In this document: piece after piece, positions 5,372 to 6,932 of the stretch
Layout of the letters: every line of letters starts with the position of its first letter
Position numbering within the stretch: the stretch's first letter is position 1
Origin: Pseudomonadota bacterium
GTDB taxonomy: Bacteria; Pseudomonadota; Gammaproteobacteria; Burkholderiales; Thiobacillaceae
Length of the DNA stretch: 6,932 nt
Reading direction: 5' to 3'
Assembly: GCA_021780975.1 (NCBI GenBank)
Contig: JAJXXS010000216.1
Location: 1 to 6,932 of the forward strand
The notes under the pieces: generated by a model
Told to the model about the DNA's origin: nothing
Databases searched by the model: none
Seen by the model: the letters and a program-made list of their open reading frames with translations, nothing else
Made by a program: the position numbers and the translations under genes

Positions 5372-5929
5372 CTAGAAGCTCAGGATGGTGGGTAGATCTT
5401 CGAGAAAGCGGCTGTAGTTGTGGTTGCCGCCGGGATGGACGATCTGCTTGCAGCCGGCATAGTAGGCAACCGCCTCGCGGTAGTCCAGCACCTCGTCACC
5501 CGCTTCCACCAGCAATAGATAGTGGTCGAGGCGCCGCGGTCTGGGCAGATCCAGTTCGTCCAGTTCGCGCAGGTGCTCGGGCGTGAAGACATATTCCTCG
5601 CCGCTGGAATAATTTCTTTGCGGACCCAGCGCCGCCTTGAGCAGCACATTGGCATGCACGGCGGGGTTGATGAGGGCTGCCTTGAGGCCGTGCTTTTCCG
5701 CCAGATAGGTCGCATAGAAACCGCCCAGCGAACTGCCGATCAGCTTGATGTCCCCTCCCCCGTGCTCCGCGATCAACGCCTCCAGTTGGCGGATCGCCTG
5801 CGCGGGGCGATGGGCAAGGTCGGGGCAGCGATATTCCGCCTCGCGTCCCCGTTCGGCCAGCCATGCCTTGAGCTGCTGGGCCTTGCCGGAGCGCGAGGAG
5901 GAATTGAAGCCGTGAATGTAGAGGATCAT
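5372..5929 (-). CDS. YqiA-family alpha/beta-hydrolase (esterase)
   Basis: A 185-residue alpha/beta-hydrolase of the YqiA/UPF0227 type; E. coli YqiA is an esterase on acyl substrates, but the physiological substrate is not established. The N-terminal MILYIHGFNSSSRSGKAQQL gives the strand and oxyanion-side HGFNSS motif. The nucleophile elbow is GSSLGG (65-70) with Ser67, followed by FYATYLAEKHG. The acid is probably Asp145 in VEAGDEVLDY and the base His170 in PGGNHNYSRF, so the triad seems complete. The usual INPAVHAN motif is at 88-94. There is no signal peptide, so it acts in the cytosol. The start ATG (5929-5927) overlaps the TGA of mpl as ATGA, implying translational coupling. The open frame continues upstream inside mpl, but family length and the HGFNSS position fix the start here. 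Confidence 0.9.
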   Translation of the reverse strand: MILYIHGFNSSSRSGKAQQLKAWLAERGREAEYRCPDLAHRPAQAIRQLEALIAEHGGGDIKLIGSSLGGFYATYLAEKHGLKAALINPAVHANVLLKAALGPQRNYSSGEEYVFTPEHLRELDELDLPRPRRLDHYLLLVEAGDEVLDYREAVAYYAGCKQIVHPGGNHNYSRFLEDLPTILSF

Positions 5930-6932
5930 GCCGCCAGCGCACGCAACAGTTTTTCGTGGATGCCGCCGAAGCCGCCGTTGCTCATCACCAGCACCTGATC
6001 GCCGGGCCGGGCTGAGGTGGCGACCGCATCCACCAGGGCGTCGAGGTCGGCGTGGACCTGGGCGTTGGGCTGGCTCGCGAACACCTCCGTGGGCTCCCAA
6101 CCGAGGTCGTGCCCGTAAACGAAGACCAGATCGGCCTGCTCGAGGCTGGCGGGCAGCTGCGTCTTCATGGTGCCCAGCTTCATGGTGTTGGAGCGCGGCT
6201 CCAGCACGGCGAGGATGCGCCGGGAGCCGACCTTGCGGCGCAGACCGGCCACGGTGGTGGCGATGGCCGTGGGGTGATGGGCGAAATCGTCGTACACCGT
6301 GATGTCGCGCACCACGCCGCGTACCTCCATGCGTCGCTTTACGTTCTCGAAGCGGCCCAGCGCTGCGCAAGCCACCTCGGCACTGACGCCGGCGTGGCGC
6401 GCACTGGCGACCGCGCCCAAGGCGTTGAGGCGGTTGTGCTCGCCCAGCAGTTGCCAATCCACCCGTCCCTGGGGCTTGCCATCGAGGAGCACGTCGAAGG
6501 CGGACTCGCCGCCTGCGGCGATCCAGCCCGGTGCCGTACCGAACGTTTCCACGGGGCTCCAGCAGCCGCGCGCCAGCACCCGTTGCAGACTGTCCTCGCG
6601 GCCGTTGACGACCAGCTTGCCGTTGCCGGGCACGGTGCGCACCAGATGGTGGAACTGGGTTTCGATGGCCGCCAGATCAGGGAAGATGTCGGCGTGGTCG
6701 TATTCCAGGTTGTTGAGCAGCGCAGTGCGCGGATGGTAGTGCACAAACTTGGAACGCTTGTCGAAGAAGGCGGTGTCGTACTCGTCTGCCTCGATGACGA
6801 AGAAAGGACTGTCCGTGAGCCGCGCCGAGATGCCGAAATTCCGCGGGATGCCGCCGATGAGGAAGCCAGGATTCAGGCCCGCGTCCTCCAGTATCCATGC
6901 CAGCATGGAGGCCGTGGTGGTCTTGCCATGCG
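5926..6932 (-). CDS. mpl: Mpl: UDP-N-acetylmuramate:murein tripeptide ligase, 5' end outside window
   Basis: Attaches the recycled tripeptide L-Ala-gamma-D-Glu-meso-Dap to UDP-MurNAc with ATP in the cytosol, feeding turned-over murein back into peptidoglycan synthesis. About 334 residues are visible; roughly the first quarter lies beyond 6932. The visible part opens with HGKTTT (from 6930 down), the P-loop of Mur ligases. Numbering from the internal Met at 6906: LIGGIPRNFG (16-25), VIEADEYDTAFFDKRSKF (37-54), LNNLEYDHADIF (64-75), GEHNRLNALGA (155-165), YDDFAHHPTAI (205-215) and EPRSNTMKLG (236-245). The LIGG and AFFDKRSKF forms are those of Mpl rather than MurC. The stop TGA overlaps the esterase ATG. 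The Mur-ligase C-terminal domain is complete and ends NGGFGGIHEKLLRALAA. Confidence 0.95.
   Translation of the reverse strand, partial: HGKTTTASMLAWILEDAGLNPGFLIGGIPRNFGISARLTDSPFFVIEADEYDTAFFDKRSKFVHYHPRTALLNNLEYDHADIFPDLAAIETQFHHLVRTVPGNGKLVVNGREDSLQRVLARGCWSPVETFGTAPGWIAAGGESAFDVLLDGKPQGRVDWQLLGEHNRLNALGAVASARHAGVSAEVACAALGRFENVKRRMEVRGVVRDITVYDDFAHHPTAIATTVAGLRRKVGSRRILAVLEPRSNTMKLGTMKTQLPASLEQADLVFVYGHDLGWEPTEVFASQPNAQVHADLDALVDAVATSARPGDQVLVMSNGGFGGIHEKLLRALAA

Noticed and set aside
3085..5586. An 833-codon open frame on the plus strand
   Set aside because: It lies opposite the RNB ribonuclease, tonB-like and esterase genes, all with clear family motifs. Long antisense frames are common in GC-rich coding DNA, and the translation shows no recognisable domain.
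5930..6457. A 5' extension of the esterase to 361 residues
   Set aside because: The added part is an out-of-frame reading of mpl, rich in Arg, Gly and Pro. The family length and the ATGA overlap favour the start at 5929.
1..6932. CRISPR arrays, insertion sequences, tRNA or rRNA genes, phage or defence genes
   Set aside because: No regularly spaced repeats, transposase-like proteins, terminal inverted repeats or tRNA-like cloverleaf ends were seen; all large frames belong to housekeeping families.

Overview
The window looks like ordinary GC-rich chromosome from a proteobacterium, most likely a betaproteobacterium. Reasons: a class I fructose-1,6-bisphosphatase, a Mur-ligase recycling enzyme (Mpl) followed by a YqiA-type esterase, an RNase II-type RNB protein and a TonB-like protein in one minus-strand series, plus strong GGAGG-type ribosome binding sites. 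I infer this from protein family and gene order recalled from memory; no search was run, and genus cannot be given.

Layout, left to right. At 1-92 (minus) lies the N-terminus of a gene running out of the window, resembling RsmB/NOP-family RNA methyltransferases. Only 15 bp away, and divergent from it, is a 138-residue protein of unknown function at 108-524 (plus; GTG start with an AAGGAGG site). It converges, with a 3-bp gap, on a 100-residue unknown protein at 528-830 (minus). A 201-bp intergenic region (831-1031) follows, holding a 12-bp palindrome and a possible 38-codon small ORF at 901-1017 with its own AGGAGG site. Then comes a 124-residue unknown protein at 1032-1406 (plus). This converges on fbp at 1424-2452 (minus), with two overlapping palindromes at the junction. 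Upstream of fbp is a sharply AT-rich island containing a perfect TATAAT on the minus strand, next to a GC-rich hairpin.

From 6932 down to 2572 a minus-strand cluster reads mpl (5' end outside the window), yqiA-like esterase, RNB ribonuclease, tonB-like. The first pair overlaps as ATGA and the other gaps are 28 and 30 bp, so the four are probably one transcription unit. The functions are not one pathway: murein tripeptide recycling, an alpha/beta-hydrolase of unclear substrate, RNA decay, and an envelope energy-transduction-like protein. fbp (gluconeogenesis, or the Calvin cycle if the organism is an autotroph) is the next gene downstream but seems to have its own promoter.

I see no mobile elements, CRISPR arrays, tRNA/rRNA genes or defence-type genes. 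The least explained parts are three unknown small proteins and the small ORF at 901-1017. I did not find a convincing new system here.
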